17,555 bases of DNA from Saksenaea vasiformis B4078 (taxonomy: Eukaryota > Mucoromycota > Mucoromycetes > Mucorales > Saksenaeaceae): NCBI GenBank assembly GCA_000697055.1, contig JNDT01001570.1, positions 1-17,555 of the forward strand, given 5' to 3'. Of this stretch, positions 9,224-17,555 are shown in pieces (the stretch's first letter is position 1; each line of letters opens with the position of its first letter). Made by a program: the position numbers and the translations under genes. The notes beneath the pieces were generated by a model that was given only the letters and a program-made list of their open reading frames with translations, had not been told where the DNA came from and did no database searches.

Positions 9224-9699
9224 TCTATCTGCCATCCAGGCTAAATGACATAGCTTTGCGTTAGACAGCTTGATAGAACTATACTGTACTTACATCTACG
9301 CCTCGGGTCACCCTACTGACGCGGTTGTTGGCGAACCGGTAGGCTTTGCTCCAAAATATCCTAGTCGTAATGGGTGGGAAATCGAAAGCGTTCTCTGTGC
9401 CGAGACCTTCTACCCAGCGACGCAAGTGAAGGTTCACAAGATTAACTGCATCACGTTTCATGACGTGGTATTCTTCGGCAACAAGCCGCAATTGCTCCTG
9501 TCAATAGCATGTTAACAAGGTATTGCTTGTTGGAATGAATACTCACTCGTAAGTATTTATAGTCATTGTTTAGAAAACTGGACAGCTTTAGTTTTCTGGT
9601 AACTCTTCCTATCTTGCCATCGGTTCGCGGTAGAAGTGATTGGCGATATCGCTGTCGTTGCCGTTGCCTTGGCGGACCTTCCTCAGCAAGGGGTTCCAT
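9221..9699 (-). pseudogene. Fanzor-like gene, 5' segment, broken by the CACTA insertion
   Basis: The only in-frame ATG after an upstream TGA is at 9699. Exon 1 (9699-9547) starts with a Gln/Arg-rich region (RQRQRQRYRQSLLPR). A GTGAGT..CAG intron of 49 nt (9546-9498) leads to exon 2 (9497-9294), which encodes helical text such as VNLVNLHLRRWVE. A GTAAGT..TAG intron of 53 nt with a perfect CTAAC branch point (9293-9241) leads to exon 3, which is cut by the transposon after 20 nt. Continuing at 1200 restores the frame (PGWQIDLLETFM). The protein is inferred to be an RNA-guided nuclease of the Fanzor/TnpB family. Its N-terminal half carries the DNA/RNA-recognition part, which is poorly conserved, so the family call depends on the segment at 1-1203. 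Splicing out the whole 8-kb element seems unlikely, so I expect no full-length product. Confidence 0.58.
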
Positions 9700-10262
9700 G
9701 GGTCGACGGCAGCGTAAAGTAGCAGATGACGGAAAAGAAAACGATACAGATCAAAAGACCTTGTCAAAAAAAATAACTTATTTATCTGCCAGTTTTCATT
9801 GTTATGAACTGCAGTAAACTTGTGTCACACTTGGCATTCATTGTGTTGTAATCTGATCAGTCGACGTAATTTTTCGCCTTTAATCTCCTGATAAATCAGC
9901 GTTTCAGGATTAATTACACAGGCAGTATGGCCACAGGACGTATGAACCTTCGTACTGTTTAAAGCCTATTGGTCAACGTTTGATCGCTGCATATTAGTCC
10001 GCGTACGATTGACTTCGGTTCTTTGTCCATCGGATCGGAAGGTGTTCTTACAGCTAATCACGCACAAATAATTCCTGCCAGAAACTGGTCTCTGTGGACT
10101 GTGTTGTCGTGTCCCAGAAGAAACTATTCCTTTTATTTAGAGAAAATACCTGGAAGAAGCAAGTTTGTAGACGCAGAACTGCCTTCCGTATTGGAATATA
10201 ATAAGCGGCTGTGCAATATAGCAATGCTTGGAACGCAGGTAGACTTTGCCACGGTTGGGTCT
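9700..10262. other. Gene-free spacer between Fanzor-like and MULE genes
   Basis: I see no convincing gene in these 563 bp. The region should hold the 3' end of the MULE transcription unit and the promoter of the Fanzor-like gene, both on the minus strand. I looked for an inverted partner of this stretch right of the MULE gene and found nothing beyond 10-bp chance matches. Confidence 0.6.
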
Positions 10263-11889
10263 CTATGATGTGATAAAAACTTTGTAAAACGAAGTGTAAA
10301 TGCGCTCTTTCCATTTCATGCTAAAAATATATACGTGATCATGCAAATCACGGGTGAAAACTCGTCTATTCTTTTGTCTCTGTCTTTCAGGAGGCCCCAT
10401 CCTTGCGATATATGCGCTTACTCGTACCGTGGTCATTTGGAAGTCGAACTCTACATCATTTGTCAAGGTATAGGTCAATCGATCCACTCTTCTATTCCGG
10501 TTTCTTCCAAGGTAGGTTGTCGTGAGCTCGTTGTGCCAGCTTTCCACGTAGTTGTTGGTTTTCATATTGGTAAAGTCCTGTGGTTGGAAAGCTGCACACC
10601 AATTCTTGATTTTATCGTTAACTAGCCACTGCTCGTCAAAGTACTGCAGGAATGATGTATGCTGTTGGTTGTCTGCAACAAACTTAGTTTTTTTTTATGA
10701 CACCCAAAGGGTCCCTTTCGCACATTAATGACTTCAAAGACGCGATCATCTGTTGGTGCGTTTATCGATTCTGGGTCGCAGTATCTACTTTCACTCGTTT
10801 GCGGATCTGATCCATCCATGCACGAGCCACATGGAACAAACATAGCTGGATTGTGACGTTGGGAAACACATCCTGTATGGCGTTGTATTCAGCTATACTA
10901 CAGTCGATGGTGATCTTCTCTGGTGTAGCAAGTCCACACTGATCGTGGATGAATTTCAACCACTGCAGAAGTGCGCCGCTTGTTGCATTTTGTGTGAAGA
11001 AATATGCAACTGGGCATCCACATCCAGAGATTCGATGGCGCACAACAAGTGTATACAATATCCCATCTGACAACTTCGTTGTATTGTGCGTAGCATCAAG
11101 ACAGAACGAAGTAGAACTGACAAGGACTCTTCTTTGCCATGGCGAGCAGAAGCCAAATGCATAGCGTTCGTTTGTTGAGAATATACTGTAATCCTTTGAT
11201 CGAAGATCCTCCATCTACAATTTGATCGAGTTTGCTTCATCCTTGTTCTTTACGTACGTCTTTTCTTGCATTTTTATATACAGGTTGTATATGTCTACAG
11301 AATGTACAGCTTGATCTCTATGCTGAACAGTCAACTCTCCATTATCGCCTCCAGTTTCAGTCAGTTGAGCAAAACGTCTTTGTAAAGACACACGGATGTC
11401 CTTCTGTCGGTGGCCTTGTTCAAGTTGATCCAGAATCGTCTGTTTCACTTCGTTGGATAGAGGCAGATGTTGGATATCATCTAGCGAACCAATGTTGTGA
11501 TTATGTTCTCCCTCATTTTTGATGGTTACTGTTTCGTGCGAATGACGATCACAATTAACAATTAGTCGTGCAGCGCATCCAATTTTTTTGCTTGCTTTCT
11601 GTAAAGGACGCGCTTTGCCAGTCTTTCCACCAAGAACAGCATCAGTTCGTGCTTGCTTTTTGCCAGCGCGGTGACAAATATATACTCTCTTCCAAAGATG
11701 TAAAGATCGTTTTCCACGCTTCACAGGTCGTTCTTCAGTGTCTTGCGTATCACTCATGGAGGAGTAACGAATCATCCATGACACTCCATAGACTTCAGTA
11801 GACTTTCGGATGGTATCTTCCCAATTAATAGCAGACACAATTTGCATATCAGGAACGGGATTATATTTTTGAACAATAGAGCTTGACAT
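10263..11889 (-). pseudogene. FAR1-type MULE transposase, inactivated
   Basis: This is a Mutator-like transposase reading from ATG at 11889 to TAG at 10265-10263. The N-terminal part has a FAR1/WRKY-like zinc site (YICHRAG, IGCAARL, GEHNHN; C, C, H, H). The middle has the MULE core FCLDATHNTT, ITIDCSIAEYNAI and LCLFHVARAW, carrying the first two catalytic Asp residues. The end has NNYVESWHNEL, carrying the catalytic Glu. Three lesions break it: TAG at 11217-11215, where IKL*MEDL looks like a former Trp; TAA at 10764-10762, a likely former Gln or similar; and a one-base excess in a run of nine A (10688-10696), after which the frame shifts to FVADNQQHTSF. Explaining both stops as introns would need 39-nt introns, shorter than any other here. 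Without these lesions the protein would be about 540 aa. No terminal repeats were found, so the element borders are unknown. Confidence 0.85.
10688..10696 (-). other. Homopolymer frameshift (A9 on the coding strand) in the MULE gene
   Basis: Eight A residues would carry the frame through to the next family-like segment, but nine are present. This may be a true lesion or an assembly error in a homopolymer. Confidence 0.65.
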
Positions 11890-13039
11890 GGCGAGTTGGA
11901 AGCATTATTTTTTTTTCGTTCCTGTTTTTCTATGTTTTCAACCAGTAGTCACGAAAACTTTAAGATTCAGAAATCAAACAGATGAACTTCTTCCCAATAT
12001 GGAAAGTAAAAGATGTCCGCCAGCCAATATCCATCGAAAGACCATTGTTTCGCGTTTTTCTCCAGAAGTACTTGCATGAATTAACAAATAATAATATATT
12101 CATACTCTCCTCATTTCACTCTATATAGTAGTAGCTTTATATAAAATTTTTTTTTGTCAAAAGCGAAGTGAAAATGGTAATTTCCCAAGGTTAACCTCTT
12201 TGGTTTTTGCCCATTTCTAGGTGCATTTGCAAACTTTTGACCAACAAAATTTAAAATTATTTTTTGTTTATTTTTACATCAAAATATTCTTCTTTTTATT
12301 CGCTTTCAATATAAATATATCTTTTTATCATCAGTACCTTCTTAGAGTAACGTATTTTTACAAAAAAATAGTTCTTCTTCTATTATCGCTACGTGATCTT
12401 CAAAGCCACACCCCAAACTTTTCCATTGAAAGACCCGAATGAAACAAATCAGGCGGAACAGAGTCACACGCTTCCCAGTTTGCGGAAATGCTCGGAAACC
12501 TGTTGATTCATGCTGAAGCCGTAGCTGTTTCAGTAGGAACAACTTTCTCTTTTCAAATGCTTGATCTTTAACTCATCTCGAGGTCTGCCAATGCGTTAAT
12601 AGGAAAAGATCATCCATTATGAATGCTCTCTTGCGTGGAACAAGGGCCGATTCTATGTCAATGAAACGCATGCAAGTTTCTCCGCCAGTGCAAGACAGGT
12701 ACTTGCACGTACAATGCAATCGCCATTCTTCTGTGGGTGCTGTTAATGACTAAAAATTGACGGTTGGCCAAATTGTTGCAACGGGAGGAAGTTTAGTATG
12801 GAATTTTCGCTGCTATACTGTTTATTGAATTATCTTTTACGCTACACTAAATAAATCTTGCGCCTCTGAAGAGACAAGTTTGCGCTAAAGAAGAACCGAA
12901 TATGCGGCCATTAGTACATCAATGTTTCGTCTGAAGATTAATCAACTTACATGAACTTGGCTTTCAGCGGACGCAAAATTTATTAGGCAGCATAAAAAAT
13001 AATTCATGGTTAGTAAATGAAAGATGCTTTGATATCTTT
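11890..13039. other. AT-rich, gene-poor stretch
   Basis: This region holds the upstream side of the MULE gene and about 1.1 kb without a gene I can support. Long T and A runs dominate 12090-12370. A 44-codon frame begins at 12619 (MNALLRGTRADSMSMKR) and stops at 12751, but it has no family, no convincing splice continuation and no clear promoter. Other frames look random. Confidence 0.55.
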
Positions 13040-13396
13040 TCACTTATCCCCCGAAGGGGTAATTCCGCCCATTGACGGAAGCCAAAGCCCCGCACCTGAA
13101 GCGGTGGGGGCGGCGAGAGTTTGAGGGTGACCCGATGGCTTAGGAAGCGATACATCGTCTGGTAATCTATTGCGGAAGATGAACGATACTGAGAGTGTGT
13201 GTGAGACAACGTTTACGTACTTTGAGTATGGGCATAAAGCACCAACACGGCCAAGACGGTTCGGGACAGCGGTCATGCAGCCTAAACGGCATAAAAAAAT
13301 GAGTGATCCTGGATATGTAATAAAAAGTTGACATCCGTACCGGGGATGTTTGTACCAACAGAGCCAAAGAAGAAGAAGAAGAAAAGGAAAAAGAAG
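13040..13396 (-). CDS. Doubtful small three-exon gene, function unknown
   Basis: Three segments on the minus strand join in phase: about 13396-13341, 13281-13221 and 13166-13040. The introns are GTACGG..TAG (13340-13282, 59 nt) and GTACGT..TAG (13220-13167, 54 nt). The joined text ends LWLPSMGGITPSGDK with TGA at 13042-13040, and the last exon is richer in G and C than its surroundings. Against it, no ATG is found before the TTC-repeat region on the 5' side (TAA lies upstream), and I recognise no family. A competing frame (13209-12964) covers the same DNA. It may be a gene relic. Confidence 0.25.
   Translation of the reverse strand, partial: LLFPFLLLLLWLCWYKHPRYGCQLFITYPGSLIFLCRLGCMTAVPNRLGRVGALCPYSKYVNVVSHTLSVSFIFRNRLPDDVSLPKPSGHPQTLAAPTASGAGLWLPSMGGITPSGDK
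13367..13396 (+). repeat. AAG microsatellite, partly degenerate
   Basis: Five perfect AAG units are followed by AAAAGG and further AAG-like units. The plus-strand text looks like a Lys-rich protein tail, but this follows from the repeat. Confidence 0.8.
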
Positions 13397-13428
13397 TGCT
13401 CGCTTTAAATATGCATCACTTTCCGTTA

Positions 13429-13760
13429 TCTGAGACATCCTTTTTGTGTGAGATAAAAGGAACCTATCTTCAACACACTTTTTGCATGAGACGACGGAAT
13501 CCTGTTTCTGAGACAGAATTTTGAGTCAAAAGAACCCGATCACTGATTCACCACTTTGAATGGCACGATGGTACCCTATCATCGACACGCCTTTTGTGTG
13601 AGATAAAGAACACCGTACCTTTCACACACTCTTTGCATGAAATAAAAAAAATCTGATCACTGATTGATCGTTTGCACGAGACGATGGTATCCTATCTCGA
13701 ACACCAGATATCGAGCCCTATCTTTATCACGTCATTTGCACGAGACAATGAATTCCTGTC
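13429..13760 (+). repeat. Degenerate tandem array with a TTTGCAYGAGAC core
   Basis: A core resembling TTTGCATGAGACGACGGAAT occurs at 13481, about 13555 (diverged), 13632 (diverged), 13671 and 13735, so units are roughly 40-76 bp. Other shared pieces are TTTTGTGTGAGATAAA near 13442 and 13592, and GATCACTGATT at 13538 and 13655. The array lies upstream of the MPP alpha gene. It is non-coding and may be an old minisatellite or decayed subterminal repeats of a transposon. Confidence 0.65.
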
Positions 13761-13833
13761 TCTGCCTTAGATAATGGAAAGCTATCAATGACACAAACGT
13801 AACGTGGAAGAGTATGATACGAAAATCACAGCA

Positions 13834-13880
13834 CCAGATAAACGTAAAAATACGTGCTCCAAGACGCAAAGTTTATCTGG
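13834..13880. repeat. 10-bp perfect inverted repeat, 27-bp loop
   Basis: CCAGATAAAC at 13834-13843 is the exact reverse complement of GTTTATCTGG at 13871-13880. It stands about 110 bp before the MPP alpha start and could be a paired factor-binding site, a hairpin or the edge of a small element. GATAA cores (fungal GATA-factor type) lie in both arms. Confidence 0.6.
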
Positions 13881-13986
13881 AAGTAACGTCAAATATCTTC
13901 TAATAGACGCAAATGGGTATTCAAAATCCAGTATTTTTCTGTCGACCGAAACTCCGCGGCAGTGTTAGTCCTTTCCCTCTCTTGTC

Positions 13987-15714
13987 ATGTCTTCTCGTCT
14001 TTTGCAAGCTGCCTCACTAAGACGAGGTTTCAAGGTGCTGAATTCCAATGGCACGCGGAATGCTTTGTCTATTTTAAAACGAACGGAATCCACCGTCAGC
14101 CATGCAAAGGTAATGGCGCATCGCAAAAGCCCCCTCCCCCTTGTCATTCACATGCGATCTAGACGAATTTCCCAACGATTGTTCAAGAATACTCCAAGTC
14201 CTCTACCGGGTTATGTAAAGTAACCACTCTACCCAATGGCATTCGTGTTGCTAGTGAAAATACGCCTGGTCATTTTAGCGCAGTTGGTGTCTACGTGGAT
14301 GCCGGAAGTCGTTACGAGGACGACACCACGAGAGGTGTTAGCCATATCTTGGACCGAATGGCGTTAAAGGTAAAAAGGAATGGATTTATTCTTAATTTTA
14401 ATCATTTAATTCTGTGATATGGGTGCGCAGGGAGCAGCTAATCGTACATCTGGAGAAATGATGGATTTGATTGAAACCTTGGGAGGCAATATTATGTGTA
14501 CTTCTGCGCGTGAGTCGATGATGTACCAAGCTGCTATCTTCTCGCAAGATTTGGATCGCGTGATCTCCCTTTTTTCGGATGTCATTCGTTATCCTACCAT
14601 TGACGACCATGAGGTGGAGGAACAGCGTGCGACCGCTATGTATGAGCTTCAGGAGATTTGGTCCAAGCCCGAGATGTTCCTTCCAGAGGTGATGCATACC
14701 GTTGCTTATCAAGGAAACACCCTAGGAAACCCATTGCTATGTGCACCAGAGAATTTGGAAAAAATGACGCCTCAATTGCTGCGGTCTTATATGCAGACAT
14801 GGTACCGGCCTGAACGCATGGTGATAGCCACTTGCGGAGCAGAGCATGACCAGGTAGTGGATTTAGCACACAAATACTTTGGCGATATCCCAGCTCCCGT
14901 CGAAACCTTTGACTCTGTCACCAGCCATCACATCACATTGAAACGCCAAGCAGAACAAGCCTTTACGAAACAAGCATCCACGCCCGTTTCGACATATGAG
15001 CTTGCTACGCAACCAGCATTTTATACAGGAGGAACTAAGTTACTAGAAGGAGATGGAAGTTCTCCATTTACACACGTCTATGTTGGATTTGAGGGACTTT
15101 CTATTGATGACAAGGATATCTACGCACTAGCGACATTACAAATTTTGCTCGGTGGAGGTGGATCCTTCTCGGCAGGTGGCCCCGGCAAGGGCATGTACTC
15201 AAGATTATTTACCAACGTGCTTAACCAGCATTACTGGGTCGAATCGTGCCAAGCTTTCAACCATGGTTATAGAGATTCTGGTATCTTTGGTATCTCTGGA
15301 TCGTGTGTACCTAATGCTGTCAACCATCTCGTCGAAGTAATCTGCCGCGAATTGGATCTGGTTGCACGAAGCGATGCGGGATTCAGAGCAGTGACAGAGG
15401 GAGAATTAAGCCGAGCCAAAAACCAGTTAAAGAGCTCTTTATTGATGAATCTCGAAAGCCGTATGGTACAGCTCGAGGATCTCGGACGTCAAGTGCAGGT
15501 CCATGGCAAAAAGACAGGCATCGACGAGATGCTTGCGAATATTGATCGCGTCGACCTGAAGGAACTACGCCGCGTGGCAAGCCGCATTGTTCGCGGTGAT
15601 GTAAGCCTCAAGTCGGGCGGAAGCGGCAAACCAACAGTCGTCGTTGACGGCGACTTGCGTTACTTAAAAGACATAGACACTACGATGAAGAAATACAATC
15701 TCGGAAAACAGTAA
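13987..15714 (+). CDS. MAS2: Mitochondrial processing peptidase alpha subunit
   Basis: This is the non-catalytic subunit of the matrix peptidase that removes presequences from imported mitochondrial proteins, working as a heterodimer with the beta subunit. Exons are 13987-14109, 14163-14369 and 14431-15714, with introns of 53 and 61 nt in phase 0, giving 537 aa, a normal length. Residues 1-41 form an Arg/Ser/Ala-rich presequence without acidic residues near the start (MSSRLLQAASLRRGF). Residues 102-110 read HILDRMALK. In the beta subunit this site is the zinc motif HxxEH; the changed form is the known signature of alpha. A glycine-rich loop (LLGGGGSFSAGGPGKGMYSR, about residues 349-368), essential for substrate handling in the family, is intact. 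The M16 peptidase fold covers the rest. A pyrimidine-rich leader precedes the ATG and AATAAA follows the stop at 15730-15735. MAS2 is the yeast name. Confidence 0.96.
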
Positions 15715-15729
15715 AAAGTAGAATCACTT

Positions 15730-15735
15730 AATAAA
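15730..15735 (+). terminator. AATAAA polyadenylation signal of the MPP alpha gene
   Basis: AATAAA begins 16 bp after the stop codon and is followed by an A-rich stretch. Confidence 0.55.
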
Positions 15736-15798
15736 GAAAAGAGAAAAACAATGACTTTCGAGCATTGGATCGTTTGAGAGAAGAAAACGGATAGTCGG

Positions 15799-15841
15799 CC
15801 AATCATTTATCTTGGCGGCCCGCGAATCGTTACAGGCCAAT
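15799..15841 (+). promoter_or_regulatory. Two CCAAT boxes before the EMP24-like gene
   Basis: GGCCAAT occurs twice (CCAAT at 15799-15803 and 15837-15841), 59-101 bp upstream of the ATG at 15900. These are candidate HAP-complex sites. Confidence 0.45.
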
Positions 15842-15899
15842 GACCATCGTTAAAGTCATCAAGCGGTAAACGCCTGTTTTCAGTTACCTTTTACAAACC

Positions 15900-16704
15900 A
15901 TGTCTCGATTGTTCTTCTTCTTGGCATTTGTTTGCCTCGTCCAAACAGTCCTTTCTCTCAGTATCGATGTTGCACCTAGGGCACAGGAATGCTTCTTCGA
16001 GGAACTCAATGAAGGAGACCGGATGACCATTTCATACCAAGTAAGAAAACTGTCAGCATCGCTTTAAGATGTGGTTAACATACAAGCATAGGTTGGCGAG
16101 GGAGGCGATCGCGACATTGACTTTGCGGTAAATTTCTCTCTTTATATCTTGCCCCGTGATTGCTCATAGTGAATGTTAGATCTTTGATGACCATAATGTT
16201 AAAATGGTGAGCCAAGATGGCCAGACCTCGGGTGTGCATGTCATTACTGCTCCAAAGCCAGGCAAATACCAGTACTGTTTTAGCAATGCCATGTCGTCTT
16301 CTACCAGCAAGTCTGTGAGTTTTAACGTTCATGATATGTTGAAGGTCGAGAAAAACGCCAGAGGTAAAGCTATATTTTACGCGTCAAGAAAATATTCACG
16401 ATTTCGACAGAGCATATTGACCCCATCGAGAACGAGATCCGAGAATTGGCCGACAGCATTTTCTCTATCAAATCCGAACAAGAATACATTGTTATTCGTG
16501 AACGCCAACACCGTAACAGTAAGTTATAACCCTGAACGCGATTTTGTCAGAATGGGGAGTATTGATCCATAGCATTTAGCTGCTGAAAGCACCAATTCAC
16601 GTGTCAAGTGGTGGTCTATTGGCCAACTTGTCTTGCTAGTTGCTGTCTGCTTCTGGCAAGTGTTTTATCTTAAGCGTTTTTTCGAAGTGAAGCGCGCCGT
16701 CTAA
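15900..16704 (+). CDS. EMP24: p24-family cargo receptor, Emp24/TMED2-like
   Basis: This type I membrane protein cycles between ER and Golgi in COPII and COPI vesicles, helps sort cargo such as GPI-anchored proteins and forms hetero-oligomers with other p24 proteins. Exons are 15900-16040, 16092-16127, 16180-16363, 16411-16518 and 16580-16704, with introns of 51, 52, 47 and 61 nt. The sum is 594 nt, 197 aa, the usual p24 size. It has a signal peptide (residues 1-19), a GOLD domain with its cysteine pair (ECFFEEL, YQYCFSN), a coiled-coil region ([20 protein letters not shown]), one membrane span (about 164-184) and a short tail [12 protein letters not shown]. The FF pair and basic residues in the tail are the expected coat-binding signals, and the RFFEVKR form points to the p24-beta branch (Emp24). 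It starts 185 bp after the MPP alpha stop and converges with the next gene, whose stop is 62 bp away. Confidence 0.95.
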
Positions 16705-16766
16705 GTAAATTAGAATTATACACAACTTATATAAAGAAAGATAAAAAAAATTGGGTGCTTGAAGAA

Positions 16767-17495
16767 CTAGGGTGATTCAATATCTGCAAACTGTAGCCAA
16801 ATTTCATCATCATCGCTGCCATAGATCTCAGATCCCCATCGGTCATCTTCGCGTTGTCTTTTTCCGATAGCGATTGAAACGGCAGACCATTCACCTTCCT
16901 CCGTAAGCGTTGCCGGAGGAGACGACGGTTGTGAATCAGGGATAACCGTGATCTCTTTTGTTTCATGAGGCGACCCTTGACTCGCCAAATGATGATGACG
17001 ATTATGATCTCCATCGGAAGGAGATCGATGATCATCCGTAGTCTCCGATGGGAAAGAAGAAGATTTTAGCTCCTGGTTTACACTGTCATTTACCGTGGGA
17101 GTAGATTCTTGATCTGCTCGCCGAGGATGATGATCATCGGATGCAGTCTCTTTATCCATTTCCGCCTTCCGTTCCGTAATATCTCCCTCATGATTCCGGA
17201 TCGTTGGTGATGGTTCATTTGCTGCCTCCTGTGAATCCCACGCAATTTCACCGTCTTGGGCATTCATCCAAGCAAACTCCTCCTCATTCAACGCATCTGT
17301 CGGTCGGTCGTCCTGATTCTGCCATAATAGCTCAGACAATGCATCTTCATCGTCAGGGTCATCAATACCACTTTTCTAAGAAAAAGACGGCATGTCAGAA
17401 CCTCCCTCTCTCAAAAGACTGATGACGCTACCGTGATGCAAAACTGTGCTGTCCTTTTCGTCACTTCATAAGGTGACTTGTACAAAAGTGCATAG
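16767..17495 (-). CDS. Acidic protein of unknown function, 3' part (5' end outside the window)
   Basis: Two exons are seen on the minus strand: 17495-17432 and 17375-16767. They are joined in phase 0 over a 56-nt GT-AG intron with a CTGAC branch point. An acceptor (CATAG after a CTAAC branch point) lies at 17496, so at least one more exon lies upstream. The visible 223 residues start with YALLYKSPYEVTKRTAQFCI, then DDPDDEDALSELLWQNQ. They continue as a low-complexity region rich in Asp, Glu, Ser, His and Pro (NRHHH, PDSQPSSPP), and end GSDDDEIWLQFADIESP. Only the first 25 residues look folded, and the rest is predicted to be disordered. I do not recognise the family. It could be a nuclear regulatory protein judging by composition, but that is a guess. 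Confidence 0.7.
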
Positions 17496-17532
17496 CTATG
17501 TTCTTCAAGTTAGCTGTCAATGCCACTCACAT

Positions 17533-17550
17533 CCCCCCCCCCCCCCCCCC
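17533..17550. repeat. Run of 18 C
   Basis: This is a pure C homopolymer five bases from the window end, next to the upstream side of the acidic-protein gene. It may be real or mark low-quality sequence near a contig edge. Confidence 0.85.
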
Positions 17551-17555
17551 TCTTC

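Noticed and set aside
10762..11217. The two MULE stop codons as parts of 39-nt introns
   Set aside because: Both would be shorter than every other intron in the window (43 nt or more), and the text on both sides reads better as one exon with a changed codon.
11888..12079. Plus-strand frame of 63 codons starting with a hydrophobic, signal-like stretch
   Set aside because: It sits on the upstream side of the opposite-strand MULE gene; the hydrophobic part comes from a T-rich run and no family is seen.
9700..12600. Terminal inverted repeats for the MULE element
   Set aside because: Only 10-bp inverted matches were found by eye, such as TTCGGTTCTT near 10014 with its complement near 12891; chance explains these.
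12619..12753. 44-codon plus-strand frame beginning MNALLRGTRAD
   Set aside because: It is short, has no recognisable family and has no good splice continuation; a frame of this size is expected by chance.
13346..13407. Plus-strand Lys-rich tail ending in Cys-Ser-Leu, resembling the C-terminus of a Rho-type GTPase
   Set aside because: It is three residues after and including Cys, not the four of a CaaX box. The lysines come from the AAG repeat, and no GTPase motifs exist upstream.
1..17555. CRISPR arrays, tRNA and rRNA genes
   Set aside because: No regularly spaced identical repeats, tRNA cloverleaf signals or rRNA core sequences were noticed. The short motif clusters at the CACTA ends are irregular.

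Overview
The window is nuclear DNA from a fungus, most likely a Mucoromycota (Mucorales-like) species. The evidence is dense 43-67 nt introns with clear GT(or GC)..AG borders and CTNAC-type branch points, clean fungal housekeeping genes at the right end, and transposases of families common in these fungi. Gene models below were built by hand from splice signals, reading-frame phase and family knowledge. No alignment or search was run.

Left and centre (1-9699): a nested insertion. An intron-rich gene on the minus strand reads from an ATG at 9699 leftwards and off the window at position 1. It looks like the N-terminal 414 residues of a Fanzor (eukaryotic TnpB-like, RNA-guided nuclease family) protein, stopping just before the expected RuvC region. 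Its third exon is split by a complete 8,017-bp CACTA (EnSpm/CMC) DNA transposon at 1204-9220. The element has 17-bp perfect terminal inverted repeats beginning CACTA, a 3-bp AGG target duplication, and subterminal repeat clusters. It carries three genes: a TNP2-type transposase on the minus strand (eight exons, 917 aa, open once seven introns are removed), a plus-strand intronless 557-aa protein with an F-box-like N-terminus, and a plus-strand 263-aa protein with a predicted coiled coil and a basic tail, which may fill the role of TnpA. The element looks young and potentially autonomous.

Middle (9700-13986): a FAR1-type MULE transposase on the minus strand (10263-11889), inactivated by two stop codons and a one-base slip in an A9 run although its catalytic residues are still visible. 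It is followed by AT-rich, gene-poor DNA with one doubtful small gene, an AAG microsatellite and a degenerate tandem array.

Right (13987-17555): ordinary chromosomal genes. These are the alpha subunit of mitochondrial processing peptidase (3 exons, 537 aa), an Emp24/TMED2-like p24 cargo receptor of the early secretory pathway (5 exons, 197 aa) and, convergent with it, the 3' end of an unrecognised acidic protein whose 5' end lies beyond the window, next to an 18-base C run.
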